DNA from: Pararhizobium qamdonense
Lineage (GTDB): Bacteria > Pseudomonadota > Alphaproteobacteria > Rhizobiales > Rhizobiaceae
Length of the DNA stretch: 64,000 nt
NCBI RefSeq assembly: GCF_029277445.1
Contig: NZ_CP119568.1
Coordinates: 391,501 to 455,500, forward strand
Reading direction: 5' to 3'
Shown here: positions 51,607-61,411 of the stretch, in pieces
Layout: the number at the start of each line of letters is the position of its first letter
Position numbering within the stretch: the first letter of the stretch is position 1
The notes under the pieces: model-generated
What the model saw: the letters and a program-made list of their open reading frames with translations, nothing else
The model's database searches: none
What the model was told of the DNA's origin: nothing
Made by a program: the position numbers and the translations under genes

Positions 51607-54261
51607 ATGGCCTACAATCTCTCGACGTACCGCGGCAAGCGCGATTTTAAAAAGACCGCCGAGCCCAGTGGAGAGGCGAAGGTCAGTGCGTCCGACCGTC
51701 GTCGGTTCGTGATCCAGAAGCATGACGCGACGCGCCTTCACTACGATCTTCGGCTGGAGCTGGACGGAGTGTTTAAGTCCTGGGCGGTGACAAGAGGTCC
51801 CTCACTCGATCCCGGCGACAAGCGCCTCGCGGTTGAAGTGGAAGATCATCCGCTCGACTACGGAGATTTTGAAGGTACAATCCCCAAAGGTCAGTACGGT
51901 GGCGGGACAGTTATGCTGTGGGATCGCGGCTATTGGGAGCCGGAGGGAAAAAAGACACCGGAAGAGGCGCTCGCCAAGGGTGATTTCAAGTTCACGCTTG
52001 AAGGCGATCGCCTGCATGGCAGTTTCGTGCTCGTCCGCATGCGGCATGATCGCGATGGCGGCAAACGCACCAATTGGCTGCTGATCAAGCATCATGACGA
52101 TTATTCTGTCGAGGAGAACGGCGCAGCCGTGCTTGAGGAGAACCATACATCGGTTGCATCCGGCCGGACGATGGAGGCTATCGCATCCGGCAAAGGTAAA
52201 AAACCCAAACCGTTCATGCTGCAAGGCGGCGCGGTGGAAGCGGATGCGGTGTGGGACAGCAATCATGGTCTTGCCGCCGAAGAGCGCAAGGCCGGGTCAA
52301 AGACAGCCACCAAGTCAGCGAAGAAGCCGGCGGCCAAACGCGCGAAATCTTCGATGCCGGACTTTGTCGCTCCCCAGCTTTGCGAGACCCTGGCGCGACC
52401 GCCAACTGCACATGGCTGGTTCCACGAGATCAAGTTCGACGGCTATCGCATCCAGATGCGAGTCGAGAACGGTGAGGTCACCCTGAAGACCCGCAAGGGC
52501 CTGGACTGGACGGCGAAATGGTCTGCCATCGCTGCGTCGGCGTCCAAGCTTCCCGACTGCATCATCGATGGTGAGATCTGTGCCCTCGATGAAAACGGCG
52601 CTCCCGATTTTGCTGCGCTGCAGGCTTCGCTTTCGGAAGCCAAGACGGACGACCTGGTCTTTTTCGCCTTCGATCTCCTGTTCATTGGGGACGAGGATCT
52701 GCGTGAATTGCCGCTCACCGCGCGAAAGGACAGGCTTGCTGCGTTCTTGTCCGACGCTGGCGACGATCCCAGGCTTCGCTTCGTTGAGCATTTTGAAACC
52801 GGCGGCGATGCGGTGTTGAAGTCTGCCTGCCGCCTGTCCCTGGAGGGTATCGTCTCGAAAAAGGCTGATGCGCCCTACCGGTCCGGTCGCACGGAGACCT
52901 GGGCGAAATCGAAATGCTGGGCGGGTCACGAAGTGGTCATCGGCGCCTATGCCACGACCAATGGCAAGTTCCGCTCGTTGCTTGTCGGCGTCAACCGCGG
53001 CAGCCACTTCGTCTATGTTGGTCGCGTCGGAATAGGCTATGGCGCAAAAGTCGTCGAGACATTGTTGCCGAAGCTGCAAGAGATGGAGACCTCGAAGTCA
53101 CCGTTTACAGGCATCGGTGCGCCGAAGAAATCTTCAGACATTGTCTGGCTGAAACCCGAACTGGTCGCCGAGATTGAATTTGCCGGCTGGACGGGTGATG
53201 GCCAGGTTCGGCAGGCGGCGTTCAAGGGTTTGCGCGAAGACAAGCCGGCCGAGGAGGTGGAAGCCGAGACGCCCGCGTCTCCAGTCGAAAACGAAGTGCC
53301 CGATCCAGAAACTGACAAGCCGGCGCCCAGGAAGTTTCGCAAGGGCGCGAAGGTGGAGGTGATGGGCGTTATGATCTCGAGCCCCGACAAGCCGCTGTGG
53401 CCGGATGCCGGCGACAACGAGCCGGTCACGAAGCTCGACCTGGCGCGCTATCACGAAGCGGTTGGGCCTTGGCTGGTCGATCATATCAAGGGCCGACCCT
53501 GCTCGATCATTCGCACGCCCGATGGAATTGGTGGCGAGCAGTTCTTCCAGCGCCATGCCATGCCGGGGACGTCCAACCTGCTTGAGCTTGTCACCGTCTT
53601 CGGCGATAAGAAGCCCTATCTGCAAATTGATCGGGTCGAGGGACTGGCTGCGATTGCCCAGATCGGCGGCGTCGAGCTTCACCCCTGGAACTGCGAGCCC
53701 AACCAGCCGGAAGTGCCGGGACGGTTGGTGTTCGATCTCGATCCAGATGTTGAATTCTCCACCGTCGTCGAGGCCGCACGAGAAATCCGAGACCGCCTCG
53801 AAGACCTGGGACTTGTCAGCTTCTGCAAGACGACCGGAGGCAAGGGCCTGCATGTCGTCACGCCCTTGGGCTTGCCGAAGGGCAAGAAACTCAACTGGGA
53901 TGAGGCGAAAGGCTTCGCGCACGACGTCTGTCAGGATATGGCGCGCGACAATCCAGAGCTCTACCTCATCAAGATGGCCAAGAACCAGCGCGAGGGCCGC
54001 ATCTTCCTCGACTATTTGCGCAACGACCGGATGGCGACGGCAGTCGCGCCATTGTCGCCGCGCGCACGTCCGAGCGCAACCGTATCGATGCCCCTCAACT
54101 GGAGCCAGGTGAAAACGGACCTGGATCCCAAGCGATTCACCGTCAGGACCGTACCGGAGCTGTTGAAGAAGAGCACCGCGTGGCAGGACTATTGCGACGG
54201 ACAGCGGCCGCTGGAACAGGCCATCAAGCGGTTGGCAAAATCGCGAAAGGCGGCGGCTTGA
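51607..54261 (+). CDS. ligD: ATP-dependent DNA ligase LigD (phosphoesterase-ligase-polymerase)
   Basis: 884 residues, all three NHEJ modules. Phosphoesterase domain about 10-180: [34 protein letters not shown]. Ligase domain about 240-560: nucleotidyl-acceptor Lys 276 in [36 protein letters not shown]. Polymerase/primase domain about 585-884: [21 protein letters not shown], metal site [20 protein letters not shown]. It processes and seals ends held by Ku. The start follows a terminator by 25 bases; the nearest ribosome-binding site is weak (CAGGA). Undamaged. No EcfG-type motif was found directly upstream. Confidence 0.97.
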   Translation: MAYNLSTYRGKRDFKKTAEPSGEAKVSASDRRRFVIQKHDATRLHYDLRLELDGVFKSWAVTRGPSLDPGDKRLAVEVEDHPLDYGDFEGTIPKGQYGGGTVMLWDRGYWEPEGKKTPEEALAKGDFKFTLEGDRLHGSFVLVRMRHDRDGGKRTNWLLIKHHDDYSVEENGAAVLEENHTSVASGRTMEAIASGKGKKPKPFMLQGGAVEADAVWDSNHGLAAEERKAGSKTATKSAKKPAAKRAKSSMPDFVAPQLCETLARPPTAHGWFHEIKFDGYRIQMRVENGEVTLKTRKGLDWTAKWSAIAASASKLPDCIIDGEICALDENGAPDFAALQASLSEAKTDDLVFFAFDLLFIGDEDLRELPLTARKDRLAAFLSDAGDDPRLRFVEHFETGGDAVLKSACRLSLEGIVSKKADAPYRSGRTETWAKSKCWAGHEVVIGAYATTNGKFRSLLVGVNRGSHFVYVGRVGIGYGAKVVETLLPKLQEMETSKSPFTGIGAPKKSSDIVWLKPELVAEIEFAGWTGDGQVRQAAFKGLREDKPAEEVEAETPASPVENEVPDPETDKPAPRKFRKGAKVEVMGVMISSPDKPLWPDAGDNEPVTKLDLARYHEAVGPWLVDHIKGRPCSIIRTPDGIGGEQFFQRHAMPGTSNLLELVTVFGDKKPYLQIDRVEGLAAIAQIGGVELHPWNCEPNQPEVPGRLVFDLDPDVEFSTVVEAAREIRDRLEDLGLVSFCKTTGGKGLHVVTPLGLPKGKKLNWDEAKGFAHDVCQDMARDNPELYLIKMAKNQREGRIFLDYLRNDRMATAVAPLSPRARPSATVSMPLNWSQVKTDLDPKRFTVRTVPELLKKSTAWQDYCDGQRPLEQAIKRLAKSRKAAA

Positions 54262-54273
54262 GTATGGCTACAA

Positions 54274-54636
54274 GTGATTGAGCGATGGATGCGTGCCGAC
54301 GCGCTGTTGTTCCGCGGAGGGGAGAAGCGCCTCGTCGCCACCGATCCGGCCTGGATTCCACTCCGTCTGGCACTCCGTTTCCACAAGATCGGCAGGAGCA
54401 GAGCCGCAAGCAACCTGTTTTCCTATCTGCTGCGCCGGCTGAGAGCCAAAGGTCCGGTAGCATCATTGAAAGCGGTGCCGTTCCAAGGGGTGACAAGTGC
54501 TGCGATGGTCTACGACACCCAGCCCATCGTCGATCATTTCCGCAAGGTCGACGATAATCGCCTCATGGGAGCCATGGTGATCGAAGGTGACGAGCGCATC
54601 TATTTCTTCGAGCTCGAGCGCGTTAAAGATGTGTGA
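54274..54636 (+). pseudogene. DUF4334 protein fragment (GXWXG domain missing)
   Basis: From GTG 54274 the frame matches the second half of GXWXG-DUF4334 proteins: DALLFRGGEKRLVATDP, VPFQGVTSAAMVYDTQPIVD and FRKVDDNRLMGAMVI. The N-terminal GXWXG domain, about 50 residues, is absent and no start site is convincing. It lies 12 bases after ligD. Confidence 0.7.
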
Positions 54637-54673
54637 ACTGATGCGGCAGGCTCGGCCTGCCGCGTCAAGCTAG

Positions 54674-54922
54674 TTTCGCCGCCGCAAATGGAGCGACGAG
54701 GAGAAGCTTCAGATTGTCGCCGAAAGTCATAGCGACGAGATGTCGGTCAGTGCTGTTGCGCGGCGGCAAGGTTTGTCGCCTGGTCAGTTGTTCACCTGGC
54801 GGCGGAAGTCGCGGAAACAATCGGAGCAGACGTCAACGCCGATGTTCGTGCCAGCAGTGATGGATAAGCCTGCAGAGATGCCTTTGAGAGCAACGGTAGT
54901 TAGAGAGCGTAAAGTTGGATGA
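54674..54922 (+). pseudogene. IS66-type transposase accessory gene (tnpA) fragment
   Basis: The frame opens right after a stop codon, reads RRRKWSDEEKLQIVAESHSD and MSVSAVARRQGLSPGQLFTW, the helix-turn-helix of IS66 OrfA, and ends early at 54922. The N-terminus and the rest of the element are missing. Confidence 0.75.
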
Positions 54923-54924
54923 GA

Positions 54925-55045
54925 TCCCGCAGGGACGATTGGCTGTAGCCCAGATGCGTCCTCCGTGGGCCTCCACGATGGAGCGGCAGATAGAAAGTCC
55001 CATACCAATGCCATCAGATTTCGTGGTGGAAAGCGCGCAAATAAG
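54925..55045 (-). pseudogene. Histidine kinase C-terminal fragment (HATPase G box)
   Basis: The minus strand encodes [20 protein letters not shown] and [12 protein letters not shown], the G1/G2 region of a sensor kinase ATPase domain. No other part is present. Confidence 0.65.
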
Positions 55046-55135
55046 TGAGAACGCTCTAAATGTCCGTAACGTTCATTTGCCGGGCAGATCGTTGCGCGCC
55101 TCGACCCTCGCAAAACAATACTGCGGTAGGGCACT

Positions 55136-56059
55136 TTAGTCTGCATGTTGTGGTTGTTTTGTTTGCTTCTTCGCGAAATCCCGGGCAGCCTGAATAAATG
55201 CGCTAAAGGCGGCTGGCGGATTTTTCCTGCCGGGATAGTATAAAGCCAGTGGCGCCAGCGATGGAGTCCAATCCTCGAGAACGCGCACCAGTCGGCCGGC
55301 CGCAAGATCATCACGCACGTCCGCTTCCATAACGTATCCGAGCCCGACGCCATTTTGTGCCGCTATTCTGACAAGGCTCGATTCGTCGAGAGTGATCGAG
55401 CCTTGTACATCGATCTGGACAGCCTCCCCGTCCTTTTCAAATTTCCACCGAAACAAGGCGTTGTCGGGAAGCCGAGCGCGGATGCAACGAAACCGGTAAA
55501 GGTCGGCTGGGACGATTGGCTTTCCGTGAGTGCGCAGGAAGTCTGGCGATGCAACAACTGCATTGCTGCGCTTCAAACCGAGCGGTACGGCGATCATGTC
55601 GGCCGGCACCAGATCAGCCGGCCTCAAGCCCAGGTCGAAGCCCGCGGCAACGATGTCAACGATCCGTCCCTCCGTGACCAGATCAATATGCACCTGAGGG
55701 TAGCGCTGCATGAACGACATTATGAGCGGTTCCATGACCTCGCGCGCTGCTGTCGCGAAGGCGTTGATGCGCAATGTGCCCGCCGGAGTGTCCTGAAGCG
55801 ATTGGACCGTGAGCATAGCATCGTGGATGTCCTTCATTGCGGGGCCAACCCGCTCGGCAAAAGTTTTTCCAGCGTCGGTGAGCGAGACGCTACGCGTTGT
55901 ACGGTTGAACAGGCGAACGCCAAGACGCTGCTCAAGCTTTGCAACGGCGTTGCTTAATGCTGTTGTGGACATGCCGAGCTCAAGCGCGGCCGCTCGAAAC
56001 GAGCCCAGGCGCGAGATGCTGAGAACGGCGTCCAGATCGACTAAAACAGAGCGCGTCAT
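55136..56059 (-). CDS. LysR-family transcriptional regulator
   Basis: 307 residues. The winged helix at the start ([20 protein letters not shown] ... [20 protein letters not shown]) fits the LysR subgroup that controls nearby dehydrogenases; the effector domain (about 90-295) ends in a Lys/Gln-rich tail. It is divergent from the SnoaL-SDR pair with 136 bases between, so it probably regulates them. Confidence 0.93.
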   Translation of the reverse strand: MTRSVLVDLDAVLSISRLGSFRAAALELGMSTTALSNAVAKLEQRLGVRLFNRTTRSVSLTDAGKTFAERVGPAMKDIHDAMLTVQSLQDTPAGTLRINAFATAAREVMEPLIMSFMQRYPQVHIDLVTEGRIVDIVAAGFDLGLRPADLVPADMIAVPLGLKRSNAVVASPDFLRTHGKPIVPADLYRFRCIRARLPDNALFRWKFEKDGEAVQIDVQGSITLDESSLVRIAAQNGVGLGYVMEADVRDDLAAGRLVRVLEDWTPSLAPLALYYPGRKNPPAAFSAFIQAARDFAKKQTKQPQHAD

Positions 56060-56195
56060 TATTCCTCTTTTCGTAATTCCACATCCTTCTTTATCCCAGT
56101 TATCGTGTCAACCGCCCTGCCTTAGATTGTGCTTATCGAACTCAAACGGGAACGAGGCCTCCAGCGCGCGATGCTGGAATTGATGGAGGATCATA

Positions 56196-56525
56196 ATGAC
56201 AATCAAACTTCCCAAGGCGATCGAAGCGTATTTCGAAGCCGACCGGACTGGCAGCCCGGACGCGATCGCTGCCACTTTCACTGCAGACGGCATCGTGAAG
56301 GATAAGGGCAAGACCCACCGCGGTGGTGATGCCATCCGCGCCTGGATGGCTGATGAAGCTCAGCAATACAGCTACACGGTGGAACCCTTCTTGATTGCCA
56401 CCGACAACGGGAAAAGCCAGGTAACGGCCCATGCCGTCGGCGACTTCCCGGGCAGCCCGATCGATCTGCGTTTCTTCTTCGTCCTCGCGGGCGACAAGGT
56501 CGCCGAACTGGAGATCACAGTATGA
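56196..56525 (+). CDS. SnoaL/NTF2-like small protein
   Basis: 109 residues. A cone-shaped alpha+beta barrel of the nuclear transport factor 2 family: [36 protein letters not shown] and a closing strand [17 protein letters not shown]. It may be a small isomerase, hydrolase or ligand carrier. It overlaps the following SDR gene by ATGA, implying a shared pathway. Confidence 0.85.
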   Translation: MTIKLPKAIEAYFEADRTGSPDAIAATFTADGIVKDKGKTHRGGDAIRAWMADEAQQYSYTVEPFLIATDNGKSQVTAHAVGDFPGSPIDLRFFFVLAGDKVAELEITV

Positions 56526-57301
56526 CACAGTTCCTCACCTTGCAGGGCCGTCGCGCCCTCATCACTGGCGGCACTTCGGGGGCCGGCGCTGCAGCCGTTG
56601 CGCTGTTCAAGGAGCTCGGTGCCAGCGTATTGACCACCGCTCGTAAGAAGCCTGTTGACCTCGCGGGAGCGACGTTCGTCGAGGCCGATCTGACCACCAC
56701 GGCAGGGGTACAGACCGTCGTCGATGCGGTGCATAGGGAACTCGGCGGCCTTGATATCCTTGTGAACATGCTGGGCGGCTCTTCGGCCCCTTCAGGCGGC
56801 TTCGCGGCGCTCACCGACGAGGAATGGGAGAAGGAGTTCGCCCTTAACTTCCTTCCGGCGGTCAGACTGGATCGCGCTTTGATCCCTGGCATGGTCGCCC
56901 AGGGAAGTGGTGTCGTCATCCACGTCACCTCTATCCAGAGAAACCTTCCGCTACCCGAGGCGACGACCGGCTACGCTTCAGCCAAAGGAGCCCTTAACAC
57001 CTACAGCAAAAGCATCTCCAAAGAGGTTTCTCCGAAGGGTGTGCGGGTGGTACGGGTCTCTCCGGGCTGGATCGCCGACCCGGGGGCCAACGGCCTGGCC
57101 CTGCGCATCGCCGCGGAAGCCGGCATCGAGTACGACGCCGCGGTGCAGGTGATCATGAACTCGCTCGGTGGCATACCGCTTGGGCGACCGGCCAAACCGG
57201 AAGAGGTCGCCGATCTGATCGCATTTCTTGCATCGGATCGGGCAGCATCGATTACAGGGACCGAGCACGTCATCGACGGCGGGACCGTCCCGACCGCTTG
57301 A
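56522..57301 (+). CDS. Short-chain dehydrogenase/reductase
   Basis: 259 residues. Cofactor site [19 protein letters not shown], active-site YASAKGAL with preceding VTSIQ (Ser), and a standard ending [14 protein letters not shown](P) dependence is expected; substrate unknown. Coupled to the SnoaL-like gene and divergent from LysR, an arrangement common for inducible catabolic or detoxification genes. Confidence 0.92.
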   Translation: MTQFLTLQGRRALITGGTSGAGAAAVALFKELGASVLTTARKKPVDLAGATFVEADLTTTAGVQTVVDAVHRELGGLDILVNMLGGSSAPSGGFAALTDEEWEKEFALNFLPAVRLDRALIPGMVAQGSGVVIHVTSIQRNLPLPEATTGYASAKGALNTYSKSISKEVSPKGVRVVRVSPGWIADPGANGLALRIAAEAGIEYDAAVQVIMNSLGGIPLGRPAKPEEVADLIAFLASDRAASITGTEHVIDGGTVPTA

Positions 57302-57329
57302 TCTTTCAGTCAGCTCAAACTCTTGCAGG

Positions 57330-57797
57330 TCAGGCGGGTGCGTCCCACCCGCCGATCTGGGAGTAGATCGCGTCACGAAGATGCCGCACGTCGCGGTTCA
57401 GGGCTGCAAGTTCCGGGGGTGTCTGGGTCGAGGCTGCCAGCAAAGTATCGCTGAGGCAGCCTGCCCTGTGCTGCAATGCACGACCTTGGTCTGTCAGCGC
57501 AACCAGGACCTGCCGTTCGTTGTTCAGGTTGCGCGTACGACTTAAGTGTCCGGCTGTTTCAAGACGCTTTAAAAGCGGGGTGAGCGTGCTGGATTCCAAG
57601 GCGAGCTGATCTGCGATGGACACTACAGTCTGCTCGTCTTTTGCCCAAAGAACGTTCAGGACGAGATATTGCGGATAGGTCAGTCCCAGCTCGTCGAGAA
57701 GGGGCTTGTAAGCGCGCTGGATGGCAATGCCGGCGGTGTAAATCGCATAGCACAGCTGGTGGCGCAGGGGCGGGGGGTCGTTATGGCGTTGGGTCAT
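57330..57797 (-). CDS. MarR-family regulator (OhrR-like)
   Basis: 155 residues. The N-terminus HQLCYAIYTA places a Cys at about residue 16 in the position of the peroxide-reactive Cys of OhrR. The winged helix has SSTLTPLLKRLETAGHLSRT and NNERQVLVALTDQG. It is divergent from the alpha/beta hydrolase gene; two palindromes between them are likely operators. An organic-hydroperoxide or quinone signal is inferred from family only. Confidence 0.9.
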   Translation of the reverse strand: MTQRHNDPPPLRHQLCYAIYTAGIAIQRAYKPLLDELGLTYPQYLVLNVLWAKDEQTVVSIADQLALESSTLTPLLKRLETAGHLSRTRNLNNERQVLVALTDQGRALQHRAGCLSDTLLAASTQTPPELAALNRDVRHLRDAIYSQIGGWDAPA

Positions 57798-57846
57798 TTT
57801 GAACTCCTGTAGCCATCCATATAATCCAACTTATCACGAAAACCAA

Positions 57847-57911
57847 TATCGCGATAAGATTCATGTTGACGCGCGGCTGGAGATGTGAAAACTTATAGTT
57901 ATCGCGATAAC
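57847..57911. promoter_or_regulatory. Palindromic operators of the MarR-type regulator
   Basis: TATCGCGATA (57847-57856) and the perfect 14-bp palindrome GTTATCGCGATAAC (57898-57911) lie 50 bases apart between the divergent genes. A further half-site GTTATCGC follows at about 57913. Confidence 0.7.
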
Positions 57912-57941
57912 AGTTATCGCATGCATACAAAGGAGATGACC

Positions 57942-58730
57942 ATGACACGCAAGTCCACAACCACCGTTGCCGCGATTGCAGTTGCTACCGCTTTGTCCGC
58001 CGCACTATCGGCAAACGCTGCTGACACAATTCCTCAGAACCAGTCCGTAAAGAACGTCGTGCTCGTCCATGGCGCCTTTGCCGACGGGTCGGGCTGGAAG
58101 GGTGTTTACGACAATCTGACGAAGCGCGGCTATCACGTTACCATCCTGCAGAACCCGTTGACGTCCCTGGCAGACGATGTCGCCGCCACCAAGCGTGCGC
58201 TTGAGCGGCAGGATGGTCCGGTCATTCTCGTTGGGCATTCCTGGGGCGGCACGGTCATCACGGAAGCTGGCATCGATCCAAAGGTTTCGGGCCTCGTCTA
58301 TGTCTCCGCACTCTCCCCGGATGCCGGCGAGACGACGGCTCAGCAGTATCAAGGGTTTGCTCCTGCATCTGAGTTCGTCATCGAGACGACCAAGGATGGT
58401 TTTGGATATGTCAGCCCGGCAAAGTTCAAGGCTGGTTTCGCGCATGACGTCAGCGATGCCGAGGCCGCGTTCATGAGCGCTTCGCAGGTGCCGATCAACA
58501 TGTCGGCGTTCGGCACCAAGCTCGAGAATGCCGCCTGGCGGACCAAGCCGAGCTGGGCCGTCATCGCCACAGAAGATAAGGCATTCGATCAGGCCATGCT
58601 GATCCACATGGCCGAGCGCATCAAGGCGAAGATCACTAAAGTGTCGGCAAGCCACGCCCTGTTCATGACACAGCCGACGGTCGTCGCGGATACGATTGAC
58701 CAGGCAGCCAAGGCCGTTTCGGCAATGTAG
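57942..58730 (+). CDS. Exported alpha/beta hydrolase
   Basis: 262 residues from ATG 57942 (AGGAG upstream). A signal peptide (MTRKSTTTVAAIAVATALSA ... ANA) is followed by an alpha/beta hydrolase fold: VVLVHGAFADGSGW (oxyanion loop), nucleophile Ser in GHSWGG, acid in ATEDKAF and His in ASHALFM. Close to the esterase/salicylate-esterase-like group. Probably induced when the MarR/OhrR-like repressor is inactivated. Confidence 0.9.
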   Translation: MTRKSTTTVAAIAVATALSAALSANAADTIPQNQSVKNVVLVHGAFADGSGWKGVYDNLTKRGYHVTILQNPLTSLADDVAATKRALERQDGPVILVGHSWGGTVITEAGIDPKVSGLVYVSALSPDAGETTAQQYQGFAPASEFVIETTKDGFGYVSPAKFKAGFAHDVSDAEAAFMSASQVPINMSAFGTKLENAAWRTKPSWAVIATEDKAFDQAMLIHMAERIKAKITKVSASHALFMTQPTVVADTIDQAAKAVSAM

Positions 58731-58928
58731 AAATGATAGATACTGCGTTGTCGGGACATCCCACACTGTCCCGGTAACGACCTTCAAGGTCTGTCCAAAC
58801 AGGCGCGGCAGGGTCAGAGCGAGCACGCAAGCGCCAACTATCTTTGGCTGAGTTTCATTGCCCGGCTTCGCACTCTAGCAACTCCACATCACCCGCAATA
58901 TCCCTAAATCATTCACGGAGGTAGTCAC

Positions 58929-60559
58929 GTGAAGCTGAATACTCATGACCAAAATGCATCCGAAAATCCGCGCCTTTCTCAGAGCGAGGTCGGTGATGTC
59001 TTCGACTTCATTGTCTGCGGCGCCGGCTCGAGCGGCTCGGTCGTCGCAGCACGGCTGGCAGAAAATGGCAGCGCGAGCGTACTGCTACTCGAAGGGGCGG
59101 AGATGATAAATCCGAAACGGTATCGAACCCTGCTCAGTGGCCGCTCAACCTTGGCTCCAGCCGGGATTGGGGCTTTGTCGGGCAACCGACGCCTGGTCTG
59201 GCTGGGCGGCGGCTTCCTCTTAGCATGGGCAAGGGGCTTGGCGGCGGCTCAAGCATTAACGTCATGGTCTGGGCGAGAGGGCATCGGGAAGACTGGAATC
59301 ATTTTGCCGAAGAGGCAGGTGATGCCGCCTGGGGATATGAGTCCGCCCTTCGCTACTATCGCCGTATCGAGGACTGGCAGGGCGCGCCGGACCCGGTGCG
59401 TCGCGGCGTGGGAGGGCCGGCTTATGTCGCGCAGCCCCAATCTCCGCAACCAGTGGCGGAAGCTCTTTTGAGCGCGGCTTCGGCTATCGGCGTTCCGGTG
59501 TTCGATTCGACGAACGGCGAGATGATGGAAGCCGAAGGTGGCGCGTCAATCGCCGAACTGCGGATCCGCGATGGCAAGCGAGAATCCGTATTTGGTTCCT
59601 ATGTTCGTCCCATGCAGCCGCGCCCAAATTTGACGGTAATGACCGAGGCGGTGGTCACGCGCCTCATCTATGATGGTAAGCGAGTGCGGGGAGTAGAGGC
59701 GCTCATCGATGGTCAACGGCGCCGGTTGATGGCGCATTGTGAAACCGTGCTGTCGCTGGGGGCGATCAATACACCAAAGGTCCTGATGCAGTCCGGTATC
59801 GGCCCGGAAGACGAGTTAAGGCTGCATGGTCTTCCGGTTGTCCAGCATTTGCCCGGTGTCGGTCGCCATCATCAGGATCATCTCGCTTTCGGCTGCACAT
59901 GGGCCTATCGAAAGCCGCAAGCTGTCGGCGGTAGCGGATGTGAGGCAAACATCTACTGGAAGAGTAATGCGCGTCTATCCCAGCCAGACATCCTCCAGTG
60001 CCAGTTGGAGTTCGCAGTTCCGTCGCCCCTTGAGACCGGTCTTGAAACGCCGGAGCACGGCTGGACAATTTTTAATGGTCTCGCACAGCCGAAAAGCCGT
60101 GGTCGTTTGCGGCTCTCTGGTCCGAACATAAACGATCCTATCCTGATCGACCCGAACTCCCTGAGCGAGCCGGAAGACATGGCTGCCGCATTGGCCGCCG
60201 TCGAGTTGTGTCGCGAACTCGGTAATAGCGAGGGCCTTTCCCCGTTGGTGGCAGCAGAAACAGCTCCAGGTGCGCGCGACAGATCAGGCATGATCGATTT
60301 CGTCCGACGCTCGGCCGTCACCTACTGGCATCAAACCTCCACCGCCAAGATGGGACGCGATAACATGTCGGTCGTCGACAATGAGCTCAAGGTCTATGGC
60401 ATTGAGGGTCTTCGCATTGCGGATGCCTCGATTATGCCCCGGATCACGACCGGCAACACAATGGCGCCCTGTGTTGTCATCGGTGAGCGAGCGGCCGATC
60501 TGATCGGAATTTCACATGGACTGGGCGCTCAGCGCGATCTTGTCGCTCCGTTTGTCTGA
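58929..60559 (+). pseudogene. GMC oxidoreductase with one frameshift
   Basis: GTG 58929 follows GGAGG. The FAD motif FIVCGAGSSGSVVAARLAE is intact, then at about 59093 one base appears missing (LLLE is followed by GA instead of AGGDD). From there the next frame continues without interruption (PLNLGSSRDWGF, GKGLGGGSSINVMVWARGH, THWHQTS-like YWHQTSTAKMG, TTGNTMAPCVVIGERAADLI) to 60559. The joined product, about 543 residues, is full length, so this is either a single lesion in a choline-dehydrogenase-like gene or a sequencing error. Confidence 0.88.
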
Positions 60560-60570
60560 TCCTGAAAGTT

Positions 60571-60607
60571 AGAACTTAGCGCTCACCATTACATGGCGCT
60601 AAGTTCT
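60571..60607. repeat. 12-bp inverted repeat after the GMC gene
   Basis: AGAACTTAGCGC (60571-60582) and GCGCTAAGTTCT (60596-60607), loop 13 bases. There is no T run, so terminator function is uncertain. Confidence 0.5.
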
Positions 60608-61411
60608 CAGCGGACTGTCATGGAGTCCAATGTCTTAAAGTGCGTTCGGCGCTCGGTTTTTTATCCATGATAAACGGATGCTCTCTTTAAAAACTTGAAG
60701 GTTGCAAGTTCGTATCCGTTCAAGAGCACTTATCAGCTAATCACGCAGCCATTTCAGAACACTCGATTTCCGCACATATTTCCGAACAGCGAAACTGTCA
60801 CAGAGCGGCCGCGTTCAACGGCTGACGCTCGAAGTCCGGAAAACCCTCGTTGTTCGAACTTTTTCTGGGCCGACTTAGACACACCAAGCGCTAAAGACCC
60901 GAGAGCATAGGCCGTTGCCTGTGTGATTTTACACCTTCGAGGACGGTTTAGGGTCTCCTCCACAAGCAGCGCGTTGACGAACTGGTCGGGCTGGAGATGG
61001 TGTAGCGCTTCGACGCCCAATTCCATCGTGGTCGCAGCTAACGTCTTTGGCCAATGATCAAATTTTCACGGGTTGGCGCAAATAGATGTTGATTTCCACT
61101 GAGAGCTGACCCGGCAGAGCTTGATAGGGGGTCAGCTCTCAGTGGAAATCAACACCCAGTTAATCTCAAGCGCCGTCGCTGCGAGCTTGAGTTCGAGCAT
61201 GCAATTATGTTCTATAATTATGGCCATGCCGTTGACGTAGCTATTTCAATGACCTTCCCGCTTTTAAAGTATGGGTCGCGAGTTCATATCTCTTGAACTT
61301 TGTCCGAGCCAACATTGTGCGCCGATTGCCACCTAGCAATCCATCACCTCCACATTTTGGCGAGCGCAGTGATTTGCCGGATTTGGAGGTGGCGTCAGCT
61401 GGCTTCTCTGC
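60608..61411. other. Long intergenic region with an IS-end-like hairpin
   Basis: No supported gene on either strand. A minus frame 60754-61026 is coherent in places (MELGVEALHHLQPDQFVNAL) but unrecognised. It contains the 26-bp inverted repeat at 61087-61154. Confidence 0.4.
61087..61154. repeat. Perfect 26-bp inverted repeat resembling abutted IS21-family ends
   Basis: The left arm starts TGTTGATTTCCACTGAGAGC and ends GACCC (61087-61112); its exact reverse complement is at 61129-61154; the loop is 16 bases. The outward TG...CA polarity and the phrase GATTTCCACTGAGA are like IS21-type terminal repeats, so this may be an element deleted to its ends. Confidence 0.6.
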
